Shown here: positions 34,303 through 42,144 of the stretch, piece by piece | Layout of the letters: every line of letters starts with the position of its first letter | Numbering within the stretch: position 1 is the stretch's first letter | Translations under genes and position numbers: made by a program | The notes under the pieces: generated by a model | Databases searched by the model: none | Told to the model about the DNA's origin: nothing | Seen by the model: only the letters and a program-made list of their open reading frames with translations | From: Chersky-840 sp035604715 | Lineage (GTDB): Bacteria; Actinomycetota; Acidimicrobiia; Acidimicrobiales; UBA8190 | Assembly: GCA_963731665.1 (NCBI GenBank) | Contig: CAVSWP010000011.1 | Coordinates: forward strand, 310,001-374,000 | DNA length: 64,000 nt | Direction of reading: 5' to 3'

Positions 34303-35001
34303 ATGGACACCAAGCGAAATCGAGTGCTGGTGGTCGACGACGAGCCGTCGATCGTCGACGCCGTGGCGACCTCGCTGCGATACGAGGGCTTCGAGGTCGA
34401 GGAGGCCAGGACGGGTCGGGCCGCGCTCACTGCTGCCCAGGAGCGGCCGCCCGACCTCATCGTGCTCGATGTGATGCTGCCCGACCTCGACGGGTTGGAG
34501 GTCACGCGAAGGCTGCGTAACGACGGGATCCGGGCGCCGGTGCTCTTCCTGACCGCTCGGGACTCCCTGGAGGACAAGATCGCCGGGCTCACCGTGGGTG
34601 GCGACGACTACGTCACCAAGCCCTTCGCCCTCGCCGAGATCATCGCCCGGGCGCGGGCGCTGCTGCGACGGTCGGGCGTGGAGTCCAAGGACGAAGGCAT
34701 CTTGCGATTCGCCGACCTCGAAATGGACGAGGGAGCACATGAGGTGAGACGGGCCGGCGCCCTGATCCAACTGACGGCCACGGAGTTCAACCTCCTGCGC
34801 TTCTTGCTGCGCAATCCCCGCCAAGTGGTGTCGAAGGCCCAGATCCTCGACAACGTCTGGCACTACGACTTCGGCGGGGAGGCCAACGTGGTGGAGACCT
34901 ACGTCAGCTACCTCCGAAAGAAGCTCGAGCGCCACGGCCCGCCCCTCATCCACACGATCCGGCTGGTCGGCTACACGATGCGCGAGCCGGAGACTCCGTA
35001 G
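34303..35001 (+). CDS. OmpR-family two-component response regulator
   Basis: 232 residues. Receiver domain: acidic pocket VVDDEPS, phospho-acceptor Asp in LIVLDVMLPDLDGLEV, Thr in LFLTARDS, Lys in YVTKPFALAEI. C-terminal winged helix: QLTATEFNLLRFLLRNPRQVVSKAQILDNVW and ETYVSYLRKKLERHGPPLIHTIRLVGYTMR. Start ATG 34303 follows GAGGAGGAC. Its stop abuts the kinase GTG with zero spacing. Likely controls this operon and perhaps the divergent LppX-like gene. Confidence 0.95.
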   Translation: MDTKRNRVLVVDDEPSIVDAVATSLRYEGFEVEEARTGRAALTAAQERPPDLIVLDVMLPDLDGLEVTRRLRNDGIRAPVLFLTARDSLEDKIAGLTVGGDDYVTKPFALAEIIARARALLRRSGVESKDEGILRFADLEMDEGAHEVRRAGALIQLTATEFNLLRFLLRNPRQVVSKAQILDNVWHYDFGGEANVVETYVSYLRKKLERHGPPLIHTIRLVGYTMREPETP

Positions 35002-36636
35002 GTGTCTCTCCGGCTCCGCCTGCTGATCGCCGTCGGCGCGGTGGCGCTGATCGCGCTGGCCATCGCCGACGTCGTCACCTACCAGGAGCTGCGATCGTTC
35101 CTCTACAACCGCATCGACCAGTCCCTCGAACAGTCGCACATGCCCATCGAGGCCGCATTGGGCGGCCGCCCGCAGCCCGTACCCGGGGGAGGGCTCCCTC
35201 CGGGTCCCTCCTCCAGCTCACCGTCGAACCCGTCGTCGAGCTCACCGTCGAACCCGTCGTCGAGCCCGTCGTCGCCATCCGGGAGCTGTGACGGCTTCGC
35301 CGGCCTCACCGACGCGCTGATGCACGAACTCTCGCCGGGGACCTTCGTCGAGGTCCGGAGCGCCAAGGACGTCGTCCTGTGCAAGTCGACCCAGCCCGCG
35401 CTGGGCTCGACCGAGACGGTGACTCCGAGATTGCCGACGCGCATCACCGGGTTCGTGTCCAACACGGCCGACTTCGGTGAGCCCACCGTCTACCTCGACT
35501 CGGCCAAGGGCGCAGCGGACGACGCGTCGTACCGGATGCGGGTGTCGGTCCTCGAGGCGGGGCCGTACCGAGGCGGCCAGCTGCTCGTGGGCGTCCCCCT
35601 GGGCTCGACGGTCTCCACCCTCGAGCGCCTGGTCGGCGTGGAGCTGACGGTGACCGGTGCGGCCCTGGCCGTCGCCTTGTTACTCGGCTGGTGGCTGGTC
35701 AGGGTGAGCTTCCGCCCGCTGCGGTCCGTCGAAGCCACCGCCGAGGCGATTGCCCGGGGCGAGCTCGCCCAACGTGTTCCCGGCGAGGAGGCGCGCACCG
35801 AGGTGGGGCGTCTGGCCCGGGCGCTCAACGTCATGTTGGGGAGGATCGAGAAGGCCTTCGCCCAGCGAGACGCCACCGAGCAGGAGCTCCGGGCCTCGGA
35901 GGGGCGGATGCGGCGGTTCGTGGCTGACGCCTCGCACGAGCTGCGCACTCCCCTCACCGCCGTGTCCGCCTACGCCGAGCTCTTCGAGCAAGGCGCCGCC
36001 ACCCGAGCCGATGACCTCGAGCGCGTCATGCACGGCATCCAGGCCGAGACGGCTCGCATGGGACACCTGGTCGAGGACCTCCTCCTGCTGGCCAGGTTGG
36101 ACGAAGGCCGACCGCTCGAGCGTGACGAGGTCGAGCTGGTGGGTGTGGCGGCAGAGGCGGTGCAGATGGCGTCGACCGTGGGACCGAAGTGGCCCGTTCG
36201 GCTCGTGGCCCGGCGACCGGTGGAGATCATCGGGGACCGCATGCGGATTCGCCAGGTGCTCGACAACGTGCTCGGCAACGTCCGGACCCATTGTCCGGTC
36301 GGGACCTCGTCGGTCGTCACCGTCGAGCAGGAGGGCCCCGACGCGCTGATCACGATCGCCGATGACGGCCCGGGCCTGAACCCTGAAGACGCCACCCGGA
36401 TCTTCGAGCGCTTCTTCCGGGCCGATGTCTCGCGCTCGCGCCGCTCGGGGGGGGCCGGGCTGGGTCTGTCCATCGTGGCGTCGATCACGAAGGCTCACGG
36501 GGGCTCGGTCAGCGTCACCTCGAGCCCGGGCGCCGGCACGGTGTTCAGCGTCCGCCTGCCTCTCGCACCGGCGCTCGGGACCCCCGGCCGCAGGGATGAG
36601 GTCGCGCCTCCCGGCAGATTCACAGGAGACTCCTAG
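35002..36636 (+). CDS. Membrane sensor histidine kinase
   Basis: 544 residues. Helix 1 (LLIAVGAVALIALAIADVVTY), an extracytoplasmic sensor of ~180 residues with a Ser/Pro-rich stretch (85-115) and two cysteines, helix 2 (LTVTGAALAVALLLGWWLV), HAMP, HisKA with phospho-His in DASHELRTPLTAVSAY, and HATPase boxes NVLGNVRTH, ADDGPGLNPED, GGAGLGLSIV. GTG start immediately after the regulator stop. Signal unknown; the downstream redox genes suggest an oxidant, metal or redox cue (inference). Confidence 0.94.
   Translation: MSLRLRLLIAVGAVALIALAIADVVTYQELRSFLYNRIDQSLEQSHMPIEAALGGRPQPVPGGGLPPGPSSSSPSNPSSSSPSNPSSSPSSPSGSCDGFAGLTDALMHELSPGTFVEVRSAKDVVLCKSTQPALGSTETVTPRLPTRITGFVSNTADFGEPTVYLDSAKGAADDASYRMRVSVLEAGPYRGGQLLVGVPLGSTVSTLERLVGVELTVTGAALAVALLLGWWLVRVSFRPLRSVEATAEAIARGELAQRVPGEEARTEVGRLARALNVMLGRIEKAFAQRDATEQELRASEGRMRRFVADASHELRTPLTAVSAYAELFEQGAATRADDLERVMHGIQAETARMGHLVEDLLLLARLDEGRPLERDEVELVGVAAEAVQMASTVGPKWPVRLVARRPVEIIGDRMRIRQVLDNVLGNVRTHCPVGTSSVVTVEQEGPDALITIADDGPGLNPEDATRIFERFFRADVSRSRRSGGAGLGLSIVASITKAHGGSVSVTSSPGAGTVFSVRLPLAPALGTPGRRDEVAPPGRFTGDS
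35215..35262 (+). repeat. Two tandem 24-bp repeats in the kinase sensor domain
   Basis: Identical units 35215-35238 and 35239-35262 encode Ser/Pro/Asn linker residues. In-frame length; likely neutral slippage in an extracytoplasmic linker. Confidence 0.85.
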
Positions 36637-36672
36637 CCGGCTGTGCGAGGGTCCTGAGATTCGCGTGGTGAC

Positions 36673-37038
36673 ATGCCCACCATGAGCGTCTCACCTCCAA
36701 GACATGTGAACGACGGCCGGGCGCGCCGAGACGGCGCGCTGGCCCGGTCACGACGGACATCGAGGGCCGTGGCCGTCCTCGCCATGGGGGCGGCCTCGGC
36801 TTTCGGTCTCGTCGTGGCGCCAGAGATACCGGGGATCACCACCTCCGTGTCGGCCCGCACCGCGGCGAGCACGACACCCTCGACGACGTCGACGACCAGC
36901 TCGTCCTCGGACACGTCGGCGAGCGCCGTGTCGGGCACCTCGGGCACCTCGGTCGCCGTCGCCCCGACGACGGCCACCACCGCCCCGAGCTCGACGTCGA
37001 AGTCGGCGACGGTCGTCTCCGGTGGGACCGGGAGCTGA
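36673..37038 (+). CDS. Secreted or anchored Ser/Thr-rich stub, possible remnant of an FMN-binding protein
   Basis: 121 residues: basic start, one hydrophobic segment (RAVAVLAMGAASAFGLVVAPEIPG, ~32-55), then a Ser/Thr/Ala tail ending KSATVVSGGTGS. This is what the N-terminus of actinobacterial FMN_bind proteins looks like (basic N-term, helix, S/T/G linker), but the FMN-binding domain with its SGAT attachment motif is absent: the stop comes where that domain should begin, two bases before apbE. I infer a truncated flavoprotein; it could instead be a genuine small secreted protein. The start could also be the ATG three codons in. Confidence 0.55.
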   Translation: MPTMSVSPPRHVNDGRARRDGALARSRRTSRAVAVLAMGAASAFGLVVAPEIPGITTSVSARTAASTTPSTTSTTSSSSDTSASAVSGTSGTSVAVAPTTATTAPSSTSKSATVVSGGTGS

Positions 37039-37040
37039 GC

Positions 37041-37991
37041 ATGCTCGCCCCCGAGACCCACGACCAGCCCGCGCTCCGGACGATGCGCGCCATCGGCACC
37101 ACGGCGATCGTCACCGTCACCGAGCCCGGGGCCATCGACCGGGCCGAGGCCGTGCTGCGCGACGAGCTCGTCGCCATCGACGTCACCTGCAGTCGCTTCC
37201 GGCCGGACTCGGAGCTCTCGGACCTGCACCGGGGCAACGGGGAGCGCCGGAAGGTGAGTGCCCTGCTCTTCGAAGCCATCCGCGTCGCCTGCGACGTGGC
37301 CCGACGCACCGAGGGCGCGGTGGACCCCACCGTCGGGAACGCCGTCGAAGCCCTGGGGTACGACAGGGACTTCGCCAAGCTCGACCCGTGGGGGGTCGCG
37401 CTCGAACACGCGCCGCGACCCACCCCGGGGTGGTGGCAGATCGAGCTCGACGAGCGCCAGCGGACAGTCCGGGTGCCTGCGGGCATACACATCGATCTGG
37501 GCGCGTCGGCCAAGGCACTCGTTGCCGATCGCGCCGCCCGACGCATCGCGCCGCGGGCGCACACCGGCGTGTTGGTCAGCGTCGGTGGCGACGTGGCGAC
37601 GGCGGGGGCCCCGCCTGAAGGCGGTTGGGCCGTCGGCATCGCCGCCGATTCCAACACACCGTTGGACGACGTGGACCAGGTGGTCACGATCGAGTCCGGC
37701 GGGTTGGCCAGCTCAGCGACGGCCGTGCGGACGTGGCACCGGGGCGGGCGCCGGTTGCATCACATCGTCGACCCCGCCACCGGCGACAGTGTCACCCCGC
37801 ACTGGACACTGGCGTCAGCTACCGGCGCCACTTGCGTCGAGGCCAATGCCGCCAGCACGGCGGCAGTCGTGTGGGGCCGGCGTGCCCCGACCAAGCTGGA
37901 GGCGCTCGGCCAGCCCGCCCGCCTCGTGCGCCACGACGGACAGGTCTTCACGGTGCTCGGCTGGCCGACCGAACACCGGTCGCCGTCATGA
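37041..37991 (+). CDS. apbE: FAD:protein FMN transferase (ApbE)
   Basis: Covalently attaches FMN to Thr/Ser of partner flavoproteins with Mg2+. Motifs: CSRFRPDSELSDLH, DPTVGNAVEALGYDRDF, HIDLGASAKALVADRAA (FAD/Mg site), LVSVGGDVATAG, HHIVDPATGDSVTPHW and ATCVEANAASTAAVVWG. 316 aa, no signal peptide, so probably cytoplasmic. Its natural client should be an FMN_bind protein; only a domain-less stub is encoded upstream. Stop overlaps the next ATG (ATGA at 37988-37991). Confidence 0.92.
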   Translation: MLAPETHDQPALRTMRAIGTTAIVTVTEPGAIDRAEAVLRDELVAIDVTCSRFRPDSELSDLHRGNGERRKVSALLFEAIRVACDVARRTEGAVDPTVGNAVEALGYDRDFAKLDPWGVALEHAPRPTPGWWQIELDERQRTVRVPAGIHIDLGASAKALVADRAARRIAPRAHTGVLVSVGGDVATAGAPPEGGWAVGIAADSNTPLDDVDQVVTIESGGLASSATAVRTWHRGGRRLHHIVDPATGDSVTPHWTLASATGATCVEANAASTAAVVWGRRAPTKLEALGQPARLVRHDGQVFTVLGWPTEHRSPS

Positions 37992-38590
37992 GCTCACCCG
38001 TCCTGTGGTACGCCACCCGAGCCACCGGGCTCATGTCGCTGGTCCTGCTCACCGCCACGACGCTGCTCGGGGTGATCACCGCCAACCGGGCCACCAGCGC
38101 ACGCTGGCCGGGGTTCTCGCTCCAGGACCTGCACCGCCGTCTGTCGGTCCTCGCCCTGGCCTTTCTGGCCGGCCACATCCTGACAAGCGTCGTGGACACC
38201 TACGTGAACATCGGGTGGACGTCGATCGTGGTGCCCCTGGCGTCGTCCTACAAACGAGTGTGGGTGGCGCTCGGCTCCATCGGCATCGACCTGTTGCTCG
38301 CCGTGGCGGTGACCAGTTTCCTGCGCCACAAGATCCGCGCCCGGACGTGGCGGGCGGTGCACTGGCTGGCGTATCTCAGTTGGCCCGCCGCCCTGTCCCA
38401 CGCCTTTGGGATGGGGACGGACATGCGTCAGGGTTGGGTGATCGTCCTGAGCGCGCTGTGCGTCGCCGTGGTGGCAGGCGCCGGGCTGTGGCGCCTGGCG
38501 GTGTCGACGTCGCGCCGACGCAATGCGCTGACCCTGATCCCCGTCCACCACCGTCCTGACGGTGTCCCCGTCAAGCCCCTCTCCGCCTGA
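37988..38590 (+). CDS. Ferric-reductase-like haem b membrane protein
   Basis: 200 residues, about six membrane helices (ATRATGLMSLVLLTATTLLGVITA at the start). Paired histidines spaced about 14 apart in two helices (DLHRRLSVLALAFLAGHILTS and VHWLAYLSWPAALSHAFG) fit bis-His haem b binding as in FRE/MsrQ/YedZ-type proteins. No FAD/NAD domain is fused, so the electron donor should be separate: the NuoF-like protein and ferredoxin next door are obvious candidates. Translation coupled to apbE by ATGA overlap. Confidence 0.85.
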   Translation: MSSPVLWYATRATGLMSLVLLTATTLLGVITANRATSARWPGFSLQDLHRRLSVLALAFLAGHILTSVVDTYVNIGWTSIVVPLASSYKRVWVALGSIGIDLLLAVAVTSFLRHKIRARTWRAVHWLAYLSWPAALSHAFGMGTDMRQGWVIVLSALCVAVVAGAGLWRLAVSTSRRRNALTLIPVHHRPDGVPVKPLSA

Positions 38591-38609
38591 GCCCGGAAAG
38601 CACGCGTCC

Positions 38610-39938
38610 ATGGCAACCGCCACCACCGACAGCACGATCACAACGGACAGGGCCGTGCCCGGCGACCGGAGCACGCTCCTGGGAGGTTGGCGGGCGCGTC
38701 ACCGTGCCGACCTCGCATCGCACCTCGCCCATCACGGGGCACCCCCCCTTCCCCGGCCCGGCGACCACGCCTGGCCCCCGCGCTTGGCCGCCGCGGTCGA
38801 AGCATCCGGGCTCACCGGCCGGGGCGGCGCGTCGTTCCCGTCGGTGACCAAGCTGAGGCTCCTGGCCTCGGCCCCGGGACGTCGGACCGTCGTCGTCAAC
38901 GGCATGGAGGGTGAGCCCGCCAGTGCCAAGGACAAGACGCTGCTGAGGTGTGCTCCGCATCTGGTGCTCGACGGGGCCGAACTGGCCGCCTGTGCCGTGG
39001 GCGCGTCGCGGATCGTGGTGTGCGTCGCCGATGGCGACCACCATAGTGCCGACGCCGTGGTGCGGGCTGTGGCCGAACGGGCGGGCACCGCGCTGGCGCC
39101 GGTGACGGTGGAGGTGAAGCGCCCGCCGGGACGGTACGTCGCGGGCGAGGAGTCGGCATTGGTCTCGTGGTTGGACGGTGGGCCCGCGGCGCCGGGGTGG
39201 CGGCCGGACAAGGGCCATTCCCTGACGATCGGTCGGCGCGCCACGCTGGTGCACAACACCGAGACCCTGGCGCACCTGGCCCTCGTGGCCCGCTACGGCC
39301 CGGAGTCGTTTCGAAGCCGGGGTGTCCCCGACGCGCCGGGGACGACACTGGTGACGGTGACGGGTGCTGTGGAGCACGCCGGGGTGTACGAAGTGGCGAT
39401 GGGCAGGTCGCTGGGCGACATCGTCCACGGGGCCCGACCGACGGACGAGGTCGCCGCCGTGCTCACCGGCGGTTTCGGCGGGAGCTGGGTCCCCGCCGCC
39501 GCCCTCGCCACGCCTTACGCACCGGGCCCGCTGGCCGCCGTGGGTGGCGTAGTGGGCGCCGGGGTGCTCGTGGTCCTAGCCCGACGCGCCTGTGGGATCG
39601 CCGAGACGGCACGCGTGGCGCGCTACATGGCGGGCGAGAGCGCCGGCCAGTGCGGCCCGTGCGTCTTCGGGCTCCCGGCCGTCGCCGACGACCTCGGCCA
39701 ACTTTGGCGCGGCACCGTCGACGGCGGCGTCCTGGCGCGACTGGAGGCGCGGCTCACCGCCGTGGACGGGCGCGGGGCGTGTCGCCACCCCGACGGGGTC
39801 GCCCGCATGGCCCGCAGCGCGTTGCGGGTCTTCACCGCCGACGCCGCCGCCCACGCGTCAGGCCGTCCATGCGCCTTCGCCCGCCAGCCCTCGGTGCTCC
39901 CTGCCACCGTGGGTGCCATCAAGGCGGGCACGACTTGA
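38610..39938 (+). CDS. NuoF-like NADH:acceptor oxidoreductase subunit
   Basis: 442 residues. FMN/NADH-binding fold of complex I 51-kDa subunits: LTGRGGASFPSVTKLRLL, VVVNGMEGEPASAKDK, VHNTETLAHLALVARYG, an SLBB-like segment (VTVTGAVEHAGVYEV), and an Fe-S region GESAGQCGPCVFGL ... GRGACRHPDG. The first Cys of the usual SCGxCxPC cluster is Ala, leaving three Cys. Probably oxidises NAD(P)H and passes electrons to the ferredoxin and haem protein. ATG 38610 with GGAAAG upstream. Confidence 0.85.
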   Translation: MATATTDSTITTDRAVPGDRSTLLGGWRARHRADLASHLAHHGAPPLPRPGDHAWPPRLAAAVEASGLTGRGGASFPSVTKLRLLASAPGRRTVVVNGMEGEPASAKDKTLLRCAPHLVLDGAELAACAVGASRIVVCVADGDHHSADAVVRAVAERAGTALAPVTVEVKRPPGRYVAGEESALVSWLDGGPAAPGWRPDKGHSLTIGRRATLVHNTETLAHLALVARYGPESFRSRGVPDAPGTTLVTVTGAVEHAGVYEVAMGRSLGDIVHGARPTDEVAAVLTGGFGGSWVPAAALATPYAPGPLAAVGGVVGAGVLVVLARRACGIAETARVARYMAGESAGQCGPCVFGLPAVADDLGQLWRGTVDGGVLARLEARLTAVDGRGACRHPDGVARMARSALRVFTADAAAHASGRPCAFARQPSVLPATVGAIKAGTT

Positions 39939-40159
39939 GCACGGTGATCAAAGTCAACCCGGTGGCCTGCACGGCCTACGGGTACTGCGCCGAGCTCCTC
40001 CCCGAGCTGGTCACCCTGGACGAGTGGGGGTACCCCATCGTCGAGAGGAGTGCGGTCCCTCCTCATCTGGTCGAGCTGGCCCGGCGCGCCGCCAAGGACT
40101 GCCCCCGGCGCGCCTTTCTCCTTCAGCAGGCGGCTACCGAGGTGGGATCGAGTACGTGA
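39935..40159 (+). CDS. Single-cluster (3Fe-4S/4Fe-4S) ferredoxin
   Basis: About 71-74 residues. Cys pattern CTAYGYC (C-x5-C) and a distal DCPRRAF, as in small actinobacterial 3Fe-4S ferredoxins. Starts either at TTG 39935, overlapping the NuoF-like stop (TTGA), or at GTG 39944. Probable electron shuttle between the NuoF-like protein and the haem membrane protein. Its 3' end overlaps the convergent thioesterase gene by 26 bp. Confidence 0.85.
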   Translation: MSTVIKVNPVACTAYGYCAELLPELVTLDEWGYPIVERSAVPPHLVELARRAAKDCPRRAFLLQQAATEVGSST

Positions 40160-40538
40160 CCTGTGCCTTGGCGACGAGCTCGTCCCGTCCCGACGAGCGA
40201 ACCCCGACATCGACCACGCCGAGCTGCTTGCCCAGCTTCAACAGGCGGCCGTCGGCCACCAGGTCGACCAGGTCGGGCTTGCGCAGGAAGTCGATGTACA
40301 GGCTCGTCGTGACGGCCAGGACCACCGGGCCGATCTGCGCCAGGATGGCCAGCCACGCCGCCGCGTCGGCCATGGCCATGACCGCCGGCCCCGCCACCGT
40401 GCCCCCGGGCCGGCTGTGCTCCGAGGTGATGGGGAGCCGGATCCTCACGCCCCAGTCGGCCACCTCCTCCACGATGTAGGGCGGGGGCGCGTCGGGGAAG
40501 GTCCCGTTGAGAAGGCTCTGGAGCTCCGGGGCGGTCAT
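40134..40538 (-). CDS. PaaI-type hotdog-fold thioesterase
   Basis: 134 residues from ATG 40538 (MTAPELQSLLNG). Hotdog pattern: HSRPGGTVAGPAVMAMADAAAWLAILAQIG with the conserved Asp on the long helix, then AVTTSLYIDFLRKPDLVDLVADGRLLKLGKQLGVVDVGV. Likely hydrolyses acyl- or aryl-CoA esters. Last gene of a minus-strand run (nitroreductase, SRPBCC, sigma, SRPBCC, thioesterase). Confidence 0.85.
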   Translation of the reverse strand: MTAPELQSLLNGTFPDAPPPYIVEEVADWGVRIRLPITSEHSRPGGTVAGPAVMAMADAAAWLAILAQIGPVVLAVTTSLYIDFLRKPDLVDLVADGRLLKLGKQLGVVDVGVRSSGRDELVAKAQVTYSIPPR

Positions 40539-40578
40539 GACGGGCACCGGGGCACAGTACCGGTGGGCGGCGGCGTCC

Positions 40579-41070
40579 TCAGAAACCGGCGGCGGCGAGG
40601 CGCGCCAGATTGGCGAAGTCGGCGTCGACGACGCGCTGGAGATGGCGACGCAGGAGGCCGGTCCCGGGGAGGGGCACGGCCTCCAGGTGGAGAAAGCGCG
40701 TGCGCCGTCCCCCGTCGTGGGGCTCGGCGGCCATGAGGACCAGGTACAGGCGGGCGCGCGCCTGCATGATGCAGTAGCCGTCCTCGAGACGAACCTCGAA
40801 GGGGATGGCCACGCCGAACGTCGACGCCGCGATGCGCAGCCGTTGGGCGCCCGCCGCATCGCGGCGCTCGAGCACCCGCAAGCGGCGCACCTGGGTGTCG
40901 AAGCGCGGCACCGACACCTCGAGGTCGGCGACCCAGGGCCACGCCCGGTCGTAGGGGGCGTCGAGGATGCCTTCGGCCCAGGCCGCGCTGGGGATCGACG
41001 CACCCAGGGCCCGGGCGCGCCCGATCGGTCCCAGCGATGCCACCGGCCACCGACCGCGGACGTCGCTCAC
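40579..41070 (-). CDS. SRPBCC-fold protein coupled to an ECF sigma factor
   Basis: 163 residues from GTG 41070, whose bases overlap the sigma stop (GTGA). Pattern WAEGILDAPYDRAWPWVADLEVSVPRFD ... GCxIMQARARLYLVLMAAEP ... FLHLEAVPLPGTGLLRRHLQRVVDADFANLARLA, ending in a long helix, is the polyketide-cyclase/Bet v1 (SRPBCC) fold for hydrophobic ligands. No membrane segment. The tight coupling hints that it senses a ligand for, or restrains, the sigma factor (inference). Confidence 0.7.
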   Translation of the reverse strand: MSDVRGRWPVASLGPIGRARALGASIPSAAWAEGILDAPYDRAWPWVADLEVSVPRFDTQVRRLRVLERRDAAGAQRLRIAASTFGVAIPFEVRLEDGYCIMQARARLYLVLMAAEPHDGGRRTRFLHLEAVPLPGTGLLRRHLQRVVDADFANLARLAAAGF

Positions 41071-41561
41071 GGCTCCCACCTCCGAACGAAGGCCGACCGG
41101 GCGCGGTGCAGGCGCGACTTGACGGTGCCCTCGGGGACACCGAGGAGCTCGGCGGCCTCGGCCTCGCTCAGCCCGTCGACGTCTCGCAGGACGAGGATGG
41201 CGCGCTGTCGGGGACCGAGACGGGCCAGCGTGGCCCGGACGTCGACCACGGTGGCCAGATCGACGGGCGCCACCGGGACGGTGCGCAGCCCCTCGGGGTC
41301 GACCGGGTCCTCGCGGCCGCGGCGGGCGGCGCGCACGGCCTCGCGCACGGCGATGCGGCGGACCCAGCCGTGCAGCGCAGCCGGCTCGCGTAGCGACCGG
41401 ATGTTGCACAGCACGGCGATGAAGGTCTCCTGCATGGCGTCGTCTCCGTGGTCGAGGGCGATCGCCCCGCACACCCGGCCCACGTAGGGCATGAGGGCGC
41501 GCACCAGCGCGTCCATGGCCGCGGCGTCGCCACGGCGGGCCGCCCGGACGAGCTGCTCCAC
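41067..41561 (-). CDS. ECF-type RNA polymerase sigma factor
   Basis: 164 residues with region 2 (VRALMPYVGRVCGAIALDHGDDAMQETFIAVL) and region 4 (LARLGPRQRAILVLRDVDGLSEAEAAELLGVPEGTVKSRLHRARSAF). GTG 41561 preceded by TTGGAGAC. No anti-sigma factor with a zinc-binding or membrane domain is adjacent; an SRPBCC protein occupies that slot. ECF group not determinable by eye. Confidence 0.9.
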   Translation of the reverse strand: MEQLVRAARRGDAAAMDALVRALMPYVGRVCGAIALDHGDDAMQETFIAVLCNIRSLREPAALHGWVRRIAVREAVRAARRGREDPVDPEGLRTVPVAPVDLATVVDVRATLARLGPRQRAILVLRDVDGLSEAEAAELLGVPEGTVKSRLHRARSAFVRRWEP

Positions 41562-41601
41562 GTCTCCAAGAGGCGGCAGAGCGCCAGAAGGTTCCGTGGC
41601 G

Positions 41602-42129
41602 TCACGCTCCGGGGTTCGAGGCGTCCCCTGGGATGCTCGGCCCCGGGTCGCCCTGGGCGGCGCGCAGGCGACGGATCCCGTCGTTGATGGCCGAGGTGAT
41701 CAACGAGTCGTTGTCCTTGGAGATGAAGCGGTGCACCCGCCGCTCGAGCAGGACCCGGAGCACCGGATTGAAGGCGCGGTAGGTCTCACTGAAGTGGATA
41801 CGGGTGCGCCCGTCGCCGAGATCCTCGAGCTCGGTGTGCCCCTCGGCGATGGACCACAACGGCTTGCCCACGGCGTCGTACTTCCACGACACCGGCGGGG
41901 TGACCTGGGTGAGCCACTCCCACGACTGGCCGACGCCCCCCGAAAGGAGATAGCGGGGCACCCGAAACGTGCAGTGCCGGATGAGGCCCTCCCCCACGTC
42001 GTCCCCGGGGTGCAGGATCTCGATCGACACCCCCGACGACGTGGGGCGTCGGGGGCCCCGGTACCAGAAGAGCTTCCACACCTCGGGAGGGGTGCCGTCG
42101 ACGATCACGGAGTAGCGGTGCTTCTGCAT
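41602..42129 (-). CDS. SRPBCC (polyketide cyclase-like) protein
   Basis: 175 residues, MQKHRYSVIVDGTPPEVWKLFW..., with the START/SRPBCC layout: N-terminal strand-helix, GVSIEILHPGDDVGEGLIRHCTFRVP, WEWLTQVTPPVSWKYDAVG, a strand DGRTRIHFSETYRAFNP, and a C-terminal helix. Ligand unknown; related sequences are annotated as cyclase/dehydrase. 40 bp upstream of the sigma factor gene, 15 bp downstream of the nitroreductase gene. Confidence 0.75.
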   Translation of the reverse strand: MQKHRYSVIVDGTPPEVWKLFWYRGPRRPTSSGVSIEILHPGDDVGEGLIRHCTFRVPRYLLSGGVGQSWEWLTQVTPPVSWKYDAVGKPLWSIAEGHTELEDLGDGRTRIHFSETYRAFNPVLRVLLERRVHRFISKDNDSLITSAINDGIRRLRAAQGDPGPSIPGDASNPGA

Positions 42130-42144
42130 GGGTTTACGCCCGGC

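Noticed and set aside
34081..35139. Upstream extension of the LppX-like gene to 812 residues
   Set aside because: The extra 350 residues lie antisense to the response regulator and kinase; ATG 34080 has a proper ribosome-binding site.
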